A DNA stretch of 27,430 nt from Anaeroplasmataceae bacterium (GCA_016294165.1 JAEDCM010000023.1:1-27430), one strand, 5' to 3'; counted from the stretch's first letter, positions 8,032 to 14,358 are shown. The notes: generated from the sequence alone by a model not told the origin. Program-made: numbers and translations.

Positions 8032-8730
8032 ATGACTAAAATATGTGGAAAAAGCGTTGTTAAAGAAGCGTTTAATGCGGGAAGAAAAATTTATAATATT
8101 ATGGTAACGGATGTTTTTTTAGAAAAAGAAGCTAAGCTTGTTGAAGTTTTTAAATCAAATAAAATACCCGTTAATGTCGTAAAAAAGCATATTCTTGAAC
8201 CATATGGAAATCATCAAGGGATTTTAGCTGAGGTAGAAGATTATAAATATAAAGAACTAAATGAAGTATTAAACGGCAATAAACAATATTTTATCATTTT
8301 AGATGGAATTGTTGATCCACATAATTTAGGTGCTATTTTAAGAAGTGCAGACGCTTGCAGTATTGATGGAATTATTATTCCTAAAAATAGAAGCGTATCA
8401 TTAAATGCTACAGTAGCTAAGGTTTCAACTGGAGCTATTGAGCATGTGAATGTTATACAAGTAAATAATATTACAAGGGCTATTCAAGATTTAAAGAAAA
8501 ATGGCTTTTGGGTAGTTGGAACAGATATGGTTGCTGATAAATTATATACGGAAATTGATCCATCAACATCACTTGCAATAGTAATTGGAAATGAAGGTGA
8601 AGGGATGTCAAGATTAGTTAAAGAAAATTGCGATTATCTTGTAAACATTCCAATGGATGGGCATGTTAATTCTTTGAATGCTAGTGTAAGCGCCGCTTTA
8701 CTAATGTATGAAATAAAAAGAAAAAGATAG
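8032..8730 (+). CDS. rlmB: 23S rRNA (guanosine-2'-O-)-methyltransferase RlmB (TrmH/SpoU family)
   Basis: Methylates the 2'-OH of a guanosine in the peptidyl-transferase region of 23S rRNA (G2251 in E. coli) using S-adenosylmethionine. It has 232 residues: an L30e-like N-terminal substrate-binding domain (1-75) and a knotted SPOUT domain. The three SpoU motifs are visible: DPHNLGAILRSADA (95-108, N98 and R104), IVIGNEGEGMS (183-193) and NIPMDGHVNSLNASVS (205-220). The last codon is followed directly by the sigH ribosome-binding site. In Bacillus the order is mrnC-rlmB-yacP; here yacP is missing and sigH follows at once. Confidence 0.95.
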   Translation: MTKICGKSVVKEAFNAGRKIYNIMVTDVFLEKEAKLVEVFKSNKIPVNVVKKHILEPYGNHQGILAEVEDYKYKELNEVLNGNKQYFIILDGIVDPHNLGAILRSADACSIDGIIIPKNRSVSLNATVAKVSTGAIEHVNVIQVNNITRAIQDLKKNGFWVVGTDMVADKLYTEIDPSTSLAIVIGNEGEGMSRLVKENCDYLVNIPMDGHVNSLNASVSAALLMYEIKRKR

Positions 8731-8738
8731 GAGTAAAT

Positions 8739-9260
8739 ATGATTTTATTTCAAGGCCTAAATGACTATGAAATTATTTATCTAATAAAAGATGGAAATGA
8801 GCTTGCCTATGAAATAATGTTTAAAAAATATGAATGCTTTATATATAAGAAAATTAGAGATTATGGTATTTCTAATTTGTATGTAGATGAATATCTCCAA
8901 GAGGGCCTAATAACGCTTAATAAGGCTATTTTCAAATTTGATGATAGTTTTAATAAAAGCTTTATGAGGTTTTTTGAATTGCTACTTGAAAGGCATTTTA
9001 TTAATATGCTCAAAAGAAATAAGATCACTTATGAAGAGTTAAATGAAAACCTTTTTGAAGCCAATGATAATGTTTTAGAAGAAACAGTCGTTTATTATCA
9101 ATCTAAGATGAATTTTTCTAAATTTAAATCAAAAATTGAACAAATTGTTTATAAAGAATATTATTTAGAGAATTGGAGTATTGAGCATATTAGTGAAAAA
9201 TATGGAATTGAAACGCCATGTATCTATAATGCAATTAGGAGAATAAAAAAGAAGCTATAG
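8739..9260 (+). CDS. sigH: Reduced SigH-like RNA polymerase sigma factor
   Basis: Short sigma-70-family protein of 173 residues in the position held by sigH in Bacilli. Region 2 is recognisable (DEYLQEGLITLNKAIFKFD..FMRFFELLLE, about 48-85), and region 4 ends in a helix-turn-helix with IYNAIRRIKKKL, close to the SigH ending. It is about 45 residues shorter than B. subtilis SigH. The aromatic residues of the promoter-melting part and the linker look poorly conserved, so promoter choice may differ or activity be weak. The start at 8739 has GGAG just after the rlmB stop, so the two genes are coupled. SigH in Bacillus opens sporulation and competence; in a probable non-sporulator the role is unknown. 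Family assignment is good, function uncertain. Confidence 0.75.
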   Translation: MILFQGLNDYEIIYLIKDGNELAYEIMFKKYECFIYKKIRDYGISNLYVDEYLQEGLITLNKAIFKFDDSFNKSFMRFFELLLERHFINMLKRNKITYEELNENLFEANDNVLEETVVYYQSKMNFSKFKSKIEQIVYKEYYLENWSIEHISEKYGIETPCIYNAIRRIKKKL

Positions 9261-9271
9261 GTATTTAAAAT

Positions 9272-9290
9272 ATATAAAATTATTTTATAT
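9272..9290. repeat. AT-only inverted repeat upstream of the rpmG promoter
   Basis: ATATAAAAT and ATTTTATAT are perfect 9-base inverted copies around a single T, ending 2 bases before the -35 TTGACA. The position fits an UP-type AT element or an operator. The stem has no G or C and no loop, so it is a poor terminator for sigH. Confidence 0.35.
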
Positions 9291-9292
9291 CA

Positions 9293-9322
9293 TTGACAAA
9301 CCATTTGAATTAATGGTAAAAT
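9293..9322 (+). promoter_or_regulatory. Promoter of the rpmG-secE-nusG operon
   Basis: TTGACA (9293-9298), an 18-base spacer and TGG-TAAAAT (-10 at 9317-9322, extended by TG at 9314-9315). Transcription is expected to begin near 9329. A weak stem AACCT/AGGTT (9332-9336, 9348-9352) in the leader overlaps the rpmG ribosome-binding site AAGGCAGG (9343-9350). Confidence 0.7.
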
Positions 9323-9358
9323 TGCTTATGCAACCTAATGTAAAGGCAGGTTTTTTCA

Positions 9359-9508
9359 TTGAGAGAAAAAATAATTTTAGTTTGTACAGAGTGTTTTAGT
9401 AGGAATTATAGTAAGACTAAAAATAAACAAACTACAAACACAAGATTAGAAATTAATAAATTTTGTCCAAAGTGTAACAAGCATACGTTACATAAAGAGA
9501 CTAAATAG
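9359..9508 (+). CDS. rpmG: 50S ribosomal protein L33, zinc-binding form
   Basis: Small 49-residue protein of the large ribosomal subunit. It starts with TTG, the only usable start because TAA closes the frame at 9341 and no ATG follows before the conserved core. The core matches L33 throughout: ILVCTECFSRNY, TKNKQTTNTRLEINKFCPKC and HTLHKETK. C9/C12 and C36/C39 make a complete zinc ribbon, so this is the zinc-dependent paralogue type. The position directly before secE-nusG is the conserved one. The SecE ribosome-binding site AGGAGG overlaps its TAG stop. Short length and the TTG start make it easy to miss. Confidence 0.93.
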   Translation: MREKIILVCTECFSRNYSKTKNKQTTNTRLEINKFCPKCNKHTLHKETK

Positions 9509-9519
9509 GAGGACTGACC

Positions 9520-9927
9520 ATGGCTTTTAAAGAAAGCGTAGCTGAAAAAAAGAATAAGCTATTAGAAATTTTAAACAAGGAATATAAATTTGAGAATATA
9601 TTTTTAGCTTTTGTAGCAGTATTGTCAATCGCATTTGGAATTATGATTTTAAATGGTGATTTCGTTGTTAAAGAAGGTTTCCCGATTTTAGGAGATTTTC
9701 CAAGAGTATTTGCTTGGGCTTTAATTGGAATTGCGTTATTTGGATTATTAATGGTAATATATCCTTTTTATGAACCAGCCTTTCCAGAATTCAAAAAAAT
9801 CACTTGGGCAACAAGAAATGAGTTATTAACAGATATCGCTCGTGTATTTTCATATATGATTATTATTTCCCTTGCATTTTTATTTTTCGATTTGATTATT
9901 AAAAGAATTGTGGGGTTGATTTGGTAA
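9520..9927 (+). CDS. secE: Preprotein translocase subunit SecE, three-membrane-segment form
   Basis: Essential clamp subunit of the SecYEG protein-export channel. The C-terminal core is typical: amphipathic helix FPEFKKITWATRNELLTD (about 88-105), then a membrane segment (about 109-133). The usual Pro of the WP(S/T)R motif is replaced by Ala (WATR). Unlike the ~60-residue single-span SecE of most Firmicutes, this has 135 residues with two extra N-terminal membrane segments (about 27-46 and 62-80), an arrangement like E. coli SecE. It lies between rpmG and nusG, and its stop is 1 base before the nusG ATG, indicating coupled translation. Confidence 0.93.
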   Translation: MAFKESVAEKKNKLLEILNKEYKFENIFLAFVAVLSIAFGIMILNGDFVVKEGFPILGDFPRVFAWALIGIALFGLLMVIYPFYEPAFPEFKKITWATRNELLTDIARVFSYMIIISLAFLFFDLIIKRIVGLIW

Positions 9928-9928
9928 T

Positions 9929-10468
9929 ATGGAAGCAAGAAGATGGTATGTAGTTCAAACTTATTCTGGGTTTGAGAATTCTGTTAAGGAAGATTTAGAA
10001 AGACGTATCCAATCAATGGGAATGGAAGAACAAATCTTTACTGTAATGATTCCTGAAGAAGTTGTTGTCGAGACTAAGGCTGATGGGACAAAGAAGGAAA
10101 AGGTTAAAAAAATGTTTCCTGGTTATGTATTTGTTGAAATGATTGTTACTGATGAGTCATGGTTTATAGTTCGTAATACTCAAAAGGTTACTGGATTCCT
10201 TGGATCAAGTGGTGGAGGAACTAAACCAGTACCACTACCAACTGAAGAAATCAATCTAATTTTAAAGAAGGTTGGAATGATGGAACCATTAAAATTAGAC
10301 TTTGAGGTTGGAGATCGTGTTGATATTGTTAATGGAACAATGAAAGGTCAAATTGGAGAAGTATCAGAAATTAATGTTGAAAAAGGAACTGTTTCAGTGT
10401 TAATTGAAATGTTTGGACGCCATGTTCCAGTTGATCTTGAAATAACAGATGTTAAAAAAATAAGATAG
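9929..10468 (+). CDS. nusG: Transcription termination/antitermination factor NusG
   Basis: RNA polymerase elongation factor of 179 residues, made of an N-terminal NGN domain (RRWYVVQTYSGFENSVKEDL; KKMFPGYVFVEM, about 5-110) that binds the clamp and a C-terminal KOW domain (VGDRVDIVNGTMKGQIGEV, about 126-145). The segment VVETKADGTKKEKVKKMFPG is normal for Bacilli. There is no strong Shine-Dalgarno; the GTGGGG in the secE end is the nearest, so it probably relies on coupling to secE. It is the last gene of rpmG-secE-nusG and is followed by a bidirectional terminator. In Bacillus rplK comes next; here a reversed HAD gene intervenes. Confidence 0.97.
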   Translation: MEARRWYVVQTYSGFENSVKEDLERRIQSMGMEEQIFTVMIPEEVVVETKADGTKKEKVKKMFPGYVFVEMIVTDESWFIVRNTQKVTGFLGSSGGGTKPVPLPTEEINLILKKVGMMEPLKLDFEVGDRVDIVNGTMKGQIGEVSEINVEKGTVSVLIEMFGRHVPVDLEITDVKKIR

Positions 10469-10472
10469 AAAA

Positions 10473-10505
10473 AAGTGCTTTTGCAGTTGCAAGAGCACTT
10501 ATTTT
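10473..10505. terminator. Bidirectional terminator between nusG and the HAD gene
   Basis: AAGTGCTTTTGCA (10473-10485) pairs with TGCAAGAGCACTT (10488-10500), with one wobble. Runs rich in T follow on the plus strand and, after a run of A on the plus strand, also on the minus strand. The hairpin overlaps the TAA stop of the HAD gene, serving both converging transcripts. Confidence 0.85.
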
Positions 10506-11305
10506 TTATTTACATATTTATTAATTGTCTTTCCAACACCACTATCAATATTTGATTCACAAATATAGCTTGCAACATCTAAAACATCCTTTGTAGCATT
10601 AGCCATAGCTACTCCCATTTTGCATTCCTTGACCATCAATAGATCATTCTCAGAATCGCCAAATGTCATTATTTCATCTAAGGATACATTTAAGTGCTTT
10701 GCTAGATTAACAATTCCATACCATTTATCGGTTTTCTTATTCAAGAATTCTAAGAAGAATGGAGCACTTTGAACAATGTTATATTTCTCTTTAAATCTTT
10801 GTGGAATTTTTTTGATTGCTTCACTTAGCACTTCGGGATCATCAACAAGCATTATTTTAATGATTTCATCTTTTTTAGTTAAGGTATTAAAATCCTTAAT
10901 AATTAAAGGAATATCATTTAAAGTAACCTCATGAATTGTCCATCTGCTTTCTTTAGGAGAAATACAGTTTTGATCGATATCAAAAGCATGGATATTAACT
11001 CCTAATTTTAAGGATAAATCATAAATTTCTTTTGCATCATCACCATTTAAACAGTCGCATTTAATTATATGCTTCCCATCTACTGAAGAAATCAATCCAC
11101 CATTAAAATTAATCGCATAAGTGTCATTCTTAAAATGTAATTCTTCAAAATATTTTTTTATACCTGTTAATGGTCTTCCGGTAGCAAGAACTACCATTGC
11201 TCCATTTTGTTGAGCATCGATGATTGCTTCTTGATTTATTTTAGAAATCCTTTTTTCGTTATCTAATAAAGTTCCATCTAAATCTATTGCAATTATTTTA
11301 TACAT
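10499..11305 (-). CDS. Cof-type HAD-superfamily sugar/nucleotide phosphatase
   Basis: Cytoplasmic phosphatase of 268 residues, HAD subfamily IIB (Cof/YxeH-like), which acts on small phosphorylated metabolites. Motif I DLDGT has nucleophile D8 and acid/base D10; motif II lies in VVLATGRP; the distal motif GDSENDLLM and the GVAMANA ending are typical. A frame opens at 11317, but the ATG at 11305 gives the standard MYKIIAIDLDGT start and has GGTGAT 4 bases upstream; AAGG touching the 11317 ATG is too close to serve it. It is reversed relative to its neighbours and separates nusG from rplK, which are adjacent in Bacillus. Paralogues with different substrates are common, so the substrate is not assigned. 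Confidence 0.92.
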   Translation of the reverse strand: MYKIIAIDLDGTLLDNEKRISKINQEAIIDAQQNGAMVVLATGRPLTGIKKYFEELHFKNDTYAINFNGGLISSVDGKHIIKCDCLNGDDAKEIYDLSLKLGVNIHAFDIDQNCISPKESRWTIHEVTLNDIPLIIKDFNTLTKKDEIIKIMLVDDPEVLSEAIKKIPQRFKEKYNIVQSAPFFLEFLNKKTDKWYGIVNLAKHLNVSLDEIMTFGDSENDLLMVKECKMGVAMANATKDVLDVASYICESNIDSGVGKTINKYVNKK

Positions 11306-11309
11306 ATAA

Positions 11310-11328
11310 ATCACCATCCTTAATTATA
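11310..11328 (-). promoter_or_regulatory. -10 element and GGTGAT ribosome-binding site of the HAD gene
   Basis: On the minus strand TATAAT (11328-11323) is followed by 7 bases, GGTGAT (11315-11310), 4 bases and the ATG. No -35 or TG extension is evident. The layout matches those of the YdjM-like and LtaS-family genes. Confidence 0.5.
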
Positions 11329-11382
11329 TATTTAAATAAGAAAAAGGAAAAGAAAAAAATAAAAAATATTTGGATTTTTTTA

Positions 11383-11411
11383 TTGACTTTACTTTCTTAA
11401 AATGATAATAT
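11383..11411 (+). promoter_or_regulatory. Promoter of the rplK operon
   Basis: TTGACT (11383-11388), a 17-base spacer ending in TGA, and TAATAT (11406-11411), an extended -10. The combination TTGACT-N17-TAATAT with ATGATAATAT at its core is repeated exactly before rpoB. An overlapping TATAAT (11409-11414) would need a 20-base spacer and is less likely. Confidence 0.7.
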
Positions 11412-11437
11412 AATAGAGCGTATGTGTGTACGTAAAG

Positions 11438-11473
11438 AGTGGAAGGGTTCATCTCTACCCGCTATACCACATT
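11438..11473 (+). promoter_or_regulatory. L1-type translational operator, copy 1 (rplK leader)
   Basis: GTGG (11439-11442) pairs with CCAC (11467-11470), enclosing a GGGT/ACCC stem (11445-11448, 11457-11460) and the asymmetric strand GCTATA. This resembles the ribosomal protein L1 site in 23S rRNA helices 76-77 (GGUGGGAGG..., ...AUACCACC in E. coli, from memory). The 16 bases at 11458-11473 recur exactly before rplA. The ribosome-binding site of rplK (AAGGAGG) follows about 10 bases later, so bound L1 could block it. Confidence 0.65.
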
Positions 11474-11498
11474 ATATTAAGAAGGAGGTATATTAAAA

Positions 11499-11924
11499 AT
11501 GGCAAAAGAAGTTGTAAAGAAAATCAAATTACAAGTAGCAGCCGGAAAAGCAAACCCAGCGCCACCTATTGGTCCAGCACTAGGTCAAGCACAAGTAAAC
11601 ATCCCATCTTTCTGTTCACAATTTAATGAAGCAACAAAAGATAAAATCGGATTTATTTGTCCAGTTGTTATTAGTGTATATGACGATCGTTCATTTACTT
11701 TCGTTGTAAAAACTCCACCAGCAAGTGATTTATTAAAGAAAGCTGCTGGAATTGAGAGTGGATCAAGTAACTCTAAGAAAACTAAGGTTGCAACATTAAC
11801 TCGCGCTAAAATTCGCGAAATTGCAGAAATGAAAATGCCAGACTTAAATGCTCATACAATTGAAGCTGCTTCAAATATTATTGAAGGAACTGCAAGAAAC
11901 ATGGGAATTGTAGTCGTAGACTAA
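11499..11924 (+). CDS. rplK: 50S ribosomal protein L11
   Basis: Protein of 141 residues that with L10-L12 builds the GTPase-associated stalk base on 23S rRNA. The N-terminal domain begins KKIKLQVAAGKANPAPPIGP, which is nearly invariant and contains the thiopeptide-facing prolines. The C-terminal RNA-binding domain runs from about residue 70 to the end (KMPDLNAHTIEAASNII). The start at 11499 follows AAGGAGG by 10 bases, behind an L1-type operator and its own promoter. It is first in rplK-rplA-rplJ-rplL; in Bacillus it would follow nusG directly. Confidence 0.98.
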   Translation: MAKEVVKKIKLQVAAGKANPAPPIGPALGQAQVNIPSFCSQFNEATKDKIGFICPVVISVYDDRSFTFVVKTPPASDLLKKAAGIESGSSNSKKTKVATLTRAKIREIAEMKMPDLNAHTIEAASNIIEGTARNMGIVVVD

Positions 11925-11948
11925 GTAGGTTGTTCTTACAATCTAAAT

Positions 11949-11977
11949 TGTGGGAGGATATCCCGCTATACCACATT
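11949..11977 (+). promoter_or_regulatory. L1-type translational operator, copy 2 (rplK-rplA gap)
   Basis: TGTGG (11949-11953) pairs with CCACA (11971-11975), with GGGA/TCCC inside and the unpaired strand GCTATA. GTGGGAGG on the 5' side and ATACCAC on the 3' side match the L1-binding strands of 23S rRNA as I recall them. The site ends 2 bases before the rplA AGGAGG (11980-11985), so L1 binding would compete directly with the ribosome. Confidence 0.7.
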
Positions 11978-11991
11978 TTAGGAGGAAATAT

Positions 11992-12678
11992 ATGAAAAGA
12001 GGAAAAAAATACGCTGACGCTAGCAAATTAGTTGACAGAAACACTAAGTATTCTGCGAGCGAAGCTTTAGCATTAGCTACTAAAACTTCAACAACTAAAT
12101 TTGATGCAACAGTTGAAGCTGCTTTCCGTTTAAATATTGATCCACGTAAGGCTGAACAAAACCTACGTGGTGCAATGGTATTGCCTCATGGAACAGGAAA
12201 AACTAAAGTTGTATTAGTAATCGCAAGAGGAGAAAAAGCTAAGGAAGCTTTAGCTGCTGGTGCAGATTACGCTGGAGATAGCGAATATATCGCAAAAATC
12301 CAAGGTGGATGGTTTGAATTCGATACTATCGTTGCAACACCTGACATGATGGCTGAGTTAGGTAAATTAGGACGTATCTTAGGTCCTAAAGGTTTAATGC
12401 CAAACCCTAAAACAGGAACAGTTACAATGAACACTGCAGCTGCAGTAAAAGAAATTAAAAATGGTAAGATTGAATACCGTGCTGACAAAGTTGGAAATAT
12501 TCATGTTCCAATTGGTAAGGTATCATTTGGACCAGAAAAATTAGTTGAAAACCTAAGAGCAGTTAAGGATTCTTTAAACAAAGTTAAACCAACAACTGTA
12601 AAAGGTACTTATATGAAAAATATCACAGTTTCAACAACAATGGGACCTGGTATTAAAGTAGAAGAAACAACAATTTAA
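11992..12678 (+). CDS. rplA: 50S ribosomal protein L1
   Basis: Large-subunit protein of 228 residues that forms the mobile L1 stalk at the tRNA exit site, and in many bacteria represses its own operon. Family hallmarks are visible: KRGKKYADASKLVD at the start, NIDPRKAEQNLRGAMVLPHGTGK, and LGRILGPKGLMPNPKTGTV in the second half. The ATG at 11992 is chosen with AGGAGG 6 bases upstream. A GTG at 11950 is in frame, but would translate the L1 operator and has no ribosome-binding site. A second operator copy lies before rplK, so the product can plausibly repress both genes. Confidence 0.98.
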   Translation: MKRGKKYADASKLVDRNTKYSASEALALATKTSTTKFDATVEAAFRLNIDPRKAEQNLRGAMVLPHGTGKTKVVLVIARGEKAKEALAAGADYAGDSEYIAKIQGGWFEFDTIVATPDMMAELGKLGRILGPKGLMPNPKTGTVTMNTAAAVKEIKNGKIEYRADKVGNIHVPIGKVSFGPEKLVENLRAVKDSLNKVKPTTVKGTYMKNITVSTTMGPGIKVEETTI

Positions 12679-12679
12679 T

Positions 12680-12727
12680 CACCATAGACTCAGGTGCTTA
12701 AGCTTAATATCCTGCCGAGGTAAAAGA
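12680..12727 (+). promoter_or_regulatory. Ribosomal protein L10 leader
   Basis: Starts 1 base after the rplA stop. It contains the conserved parts of the bacterial L10 leader (Rfam L10_leader family): TAGACTCAGGTG, then TTAAT and CCTGCCGAGGT, where CAGG pairs with CCTG. The L10(L12)4 complex binds this kink-turn-like RNA to repress rplJ-rplL. A separate hairpin follows (12734-12763). Confidence 0.85.
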
Positions 12728-12733
12728 TATAAT

Positions 12734-12770
12734 AGACTCTTTTTTCTCGCGGGAAAAGAGTCTTATTGTT
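12734..12770 (+). terminator. Attenuator-like hairpin of the L10 leader
   Basis: AGACTCTTTT (12734-12743) pairs with AAAAGAGTCT (12754-12763) around TTCTCGCGGG, followed by the imperfect T run TATTGTTT. A partial terminator in the rplJ leader is expected when L10 leaders act by attenuation. The weak T run suggests incomplete termination. Confidence 0.55.
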
Positions 12771-12788
12771 TAAGAAGGAGGTGTCTTT

Positions 12789-13286
12789 GTGGAAAAACCA
12801 ATTATTGCACAAAAGAAAGAAGAGGTTGCTGCTTTAGCTAGTAAAATTAAAAACGCTGAGACAGTTATCGCTTTAGATTATTTAGGATTACCTGTTGAAG
12901 ATTTAACAAACTTAAGAAATCAATTAAGAGAAGCTGGATGTGAAATTAAAGTTTATAAAAATAACATTTCACGTCGTGCTGCAATTGAAGCAGGATATCC
13001 AGAATTTGCAGAATGCTTTAAAGGACCAAAAGCTATCGCTATGTCAAGTAGTGATGCAGTAGCTCCTGCTAAGGTTGTTTTCGAATTTGGAAAAACAAAT
13101 CCATTAGTAAAGATTTATTCAGGTGTTGTTCAAGGTAAAGAAGCAACTGCTAGTCAAGTTGAGGAAATCGCATCATTACCATCATACGAAGGATTATTAA
13201 CAATGCTTGCTGGTGGAATGCTACAACCATTAACTCAATTAGCTATCGGATTAAATATGATTACTGAAAAAATGGCAGAAGCCTAA
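12789..13286 (+). CDS. rplJ: 50S ribosomal protein L10
   Basis: Stalk-base protein of 165 residues: the N-terminal half binds 23S rRNA with L11, and the C-terminal helix carries L12 dimers. Family features are KIKNAETVIALDYLGLPVEDLTNLR and KVYKNNISRRAA near the N-terminus, and the long terminal helix MLQPLTQLAIGLNMITEKMAE. It starts with GTG at 12789, 5 bases after AAGGAGGTG; no in-frame ATG is better placed. It sits behind the L10 leader and attenuator, through which the protein with L12 represses its own mRNA. rplL follows after 34 bases. Confidence 0.98.
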   Translation: MEKPIIAQKKEEVAALASKIKNAETVIALDYLGLPVEDLTNLRNQLREAGCEIKVYKNNISRRAAIEAGYPEFAECFKGPKAIAMSSSDAVAPAKVVFEFGKTNPLVKIYSGVVQGKEATASQVEEIASLPSYEGLLTMLAGGMLQPLTQLAIGLNMITEKMAEA

Positions 13287-13320
13287 TTAAAAAATTAAAT
13301 TAAAACGGAGGAAAATTAAA

Positions 13321-13692
13321 ATGGCAAAAATTACTAAAGCTGAATTTATCAGCTCATTAAAAGAAATGACTATTCTTGAAATTAAAGAATTAGTAGACGC
13401 AATGAAAGAAGAATTTGGAATCGATCCAACTGCAGTAGCAGTTGCAGGACCTGCTCAAGGTGCAGCAGCAGATCAAGGACCAACTGAAGTTACAGTTACA
13501 TTAGTAGCAGCAGGTGGAAATAAGATTTCTGTTATCAAAGTTGTTAGAGAAATCACTGGTTTAGGATTAAAAGAAGCTAAAGAATTAGTTGACGGAGCTC
13601 CAAAACCAATCAAAGAAAACATCAAACCAGAAGAAGCAGCTGAAATCAAAGAAAAATTAGAAGCAGCTGGTGCAACTGTTGAAGTTAAATAA
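13321..13692 (+). CDS. rplL: 50S ribosomal protein L7/L12
   Basis: Acidic stalk protein of 123 residues, present in several copies per ribosome, that recruits EF-G and EF-Tu. It shows the N-terminal dimerisation domain (EMTILEIKELVDAMKEEFGI), an Ala/Gly-rich flexible hinge (residues about 38-52) and the C-terminal factor-binding domain (KISVIKVVREITGLGLKEAK, then LVDGAPKPI). A strong ribosome-binding site (CGGAGG) precedes the ATG, consistent with the higher dose needed relative to L10. A terminator hairpin follows and probably sets the ratio of ribosomal protein to RNA polymerase transcripts. Confidence 0.98.
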   Translation: MAKITKAEFISSLKEMTILEIKELVDAMKEEFGIDPTAVAVAGPAQGAAADQGPTEVTVTLVAAGGNKISVIKVVREITGLGLKEAKELVDGAPKPIKENIKPEEAAEIKEKLEAAGATVEVK

Positions 13693-13712
13693 TTTCACAA
13701 AGACCAAAAAAT

Positions 13713-13737
13713 AACCTGAGTTCTGCTCAGGTTTTTG
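13713..13737 (+). terminator. Terminator or attenuator after rplL
   Basis: AACCTGAG (13713-13720) and CTCAGGTT (13726-13733) form an 8-base stem with loop TTCTG, followed by TTTGATTTTC. The next gene lies only 25 bases further with no evident promoter, so read-through is probably partial. Confidence 0.8.
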
Positions 13738-13761
13738 ATTTTCTATTAAAGAGGTGTAATT

Positions 13762-14358
13762 ATGAATCATTATTTTACGAATAATTCGAATATAAAAAGC
13801 GATGTTCGCGAATATAAAGTTTCGATTTTAGAGGATACATTTACGTTTTTTACAGACAATGGTGTATTCTCTAAGGAACACCTTGATTTTGGAAGTCGTT
13901 TATTAATTGAAAGTTTTATTGACAATGGTATCGAAGGAGATTTGCTTGATTTAGGGTCAGGTATAGGGGTTATAAGCATCATTTTATCGAAGAAATATAA
14001 GCGTCACGTAACCATGATTGAGGTTAATGAAAGGGCAGCTTCATTGTCAAAAATTAATGCATCAAAAAATGGTGTTGACGCGTTAATTATAAATAAAAGT
14101 ATTGAGGATGGTCATGATGGGAACTATGCTTATGTTGTGACTAATCCGCCAATTAGAGCTGGAAAAAAAATTGTGTATAAGTTCTTTGAGGTAGCATATA
14201 ATTGCTTAGCTGATCAGGGAGAATTATGGGTTGTAATGAGGAAACAACATGGCGCTGAATCAGCCATCAAGGAAATTGAGAGTCTTTTTTTAAATTCGAT
14301 GATAGTTAAGAAGAAAAACGGTTTTTTTATAATAAAAGCAATAAAAAATGCTAAATAA
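13762..14358 (+). CDS. ybxB: YbxB-like class I SAM-dependent methyltransferase (RsmC-like)
   Basis: Single-domain methyltransferase of 198 residues. Motif I is LLDLGSGIGVISI (61-73) for S-adenosylmethionine, and the catalytic NPP is at 128-130 (VTNPPIRAGK), which with the following basic residues matches the RsmC/MTS family of 16S rRNA guanine-N2 methyltransferases. It lacks the N-terminal pseudo-domain of E. coli RsmC, as expected for the Firmicutes YbxB form; the exact target base is inferred. It occupies the conserved position between rplL and rpoB. The ribosome-binding site is AAAGAGGTG. It probably depends on read-through from rplL, while rpoB has its own promoter. Confidence 0.92.
   Translation: MNHYFTNNSNIKSDVREYKVSILEDTFTFFTDNGVFSKEHLDFGSRLLIESFIDNGIEGDLLDLGSGIGVISIILSKKYKRHVTMIEVNERAASLSKINASKNGVDALIINKSIEDGHDGNYAYVVTNPPIRAGKKIVYKFFEVAYNCLADQGELWVVMRKQHGAESAIKEIESLFLNSMIVKKKNGFFIIKAIKNAK

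Noticed and set aside
11950..11991. Longer L1 protein starting at the GTG at 11950
   Set aside because: The extension would translate the L1 operator hairpin, has no ribosome-binding site and is foreign to the family. The ATG at 11992 has AGGAGG at the right distance.
12728..12733. TATAAT in the L10 leader as an rplJ promoter
   Set aside because: No -35 is present 16-18 bases upstream, and the element lies between the L10 leader core and its hairpin.
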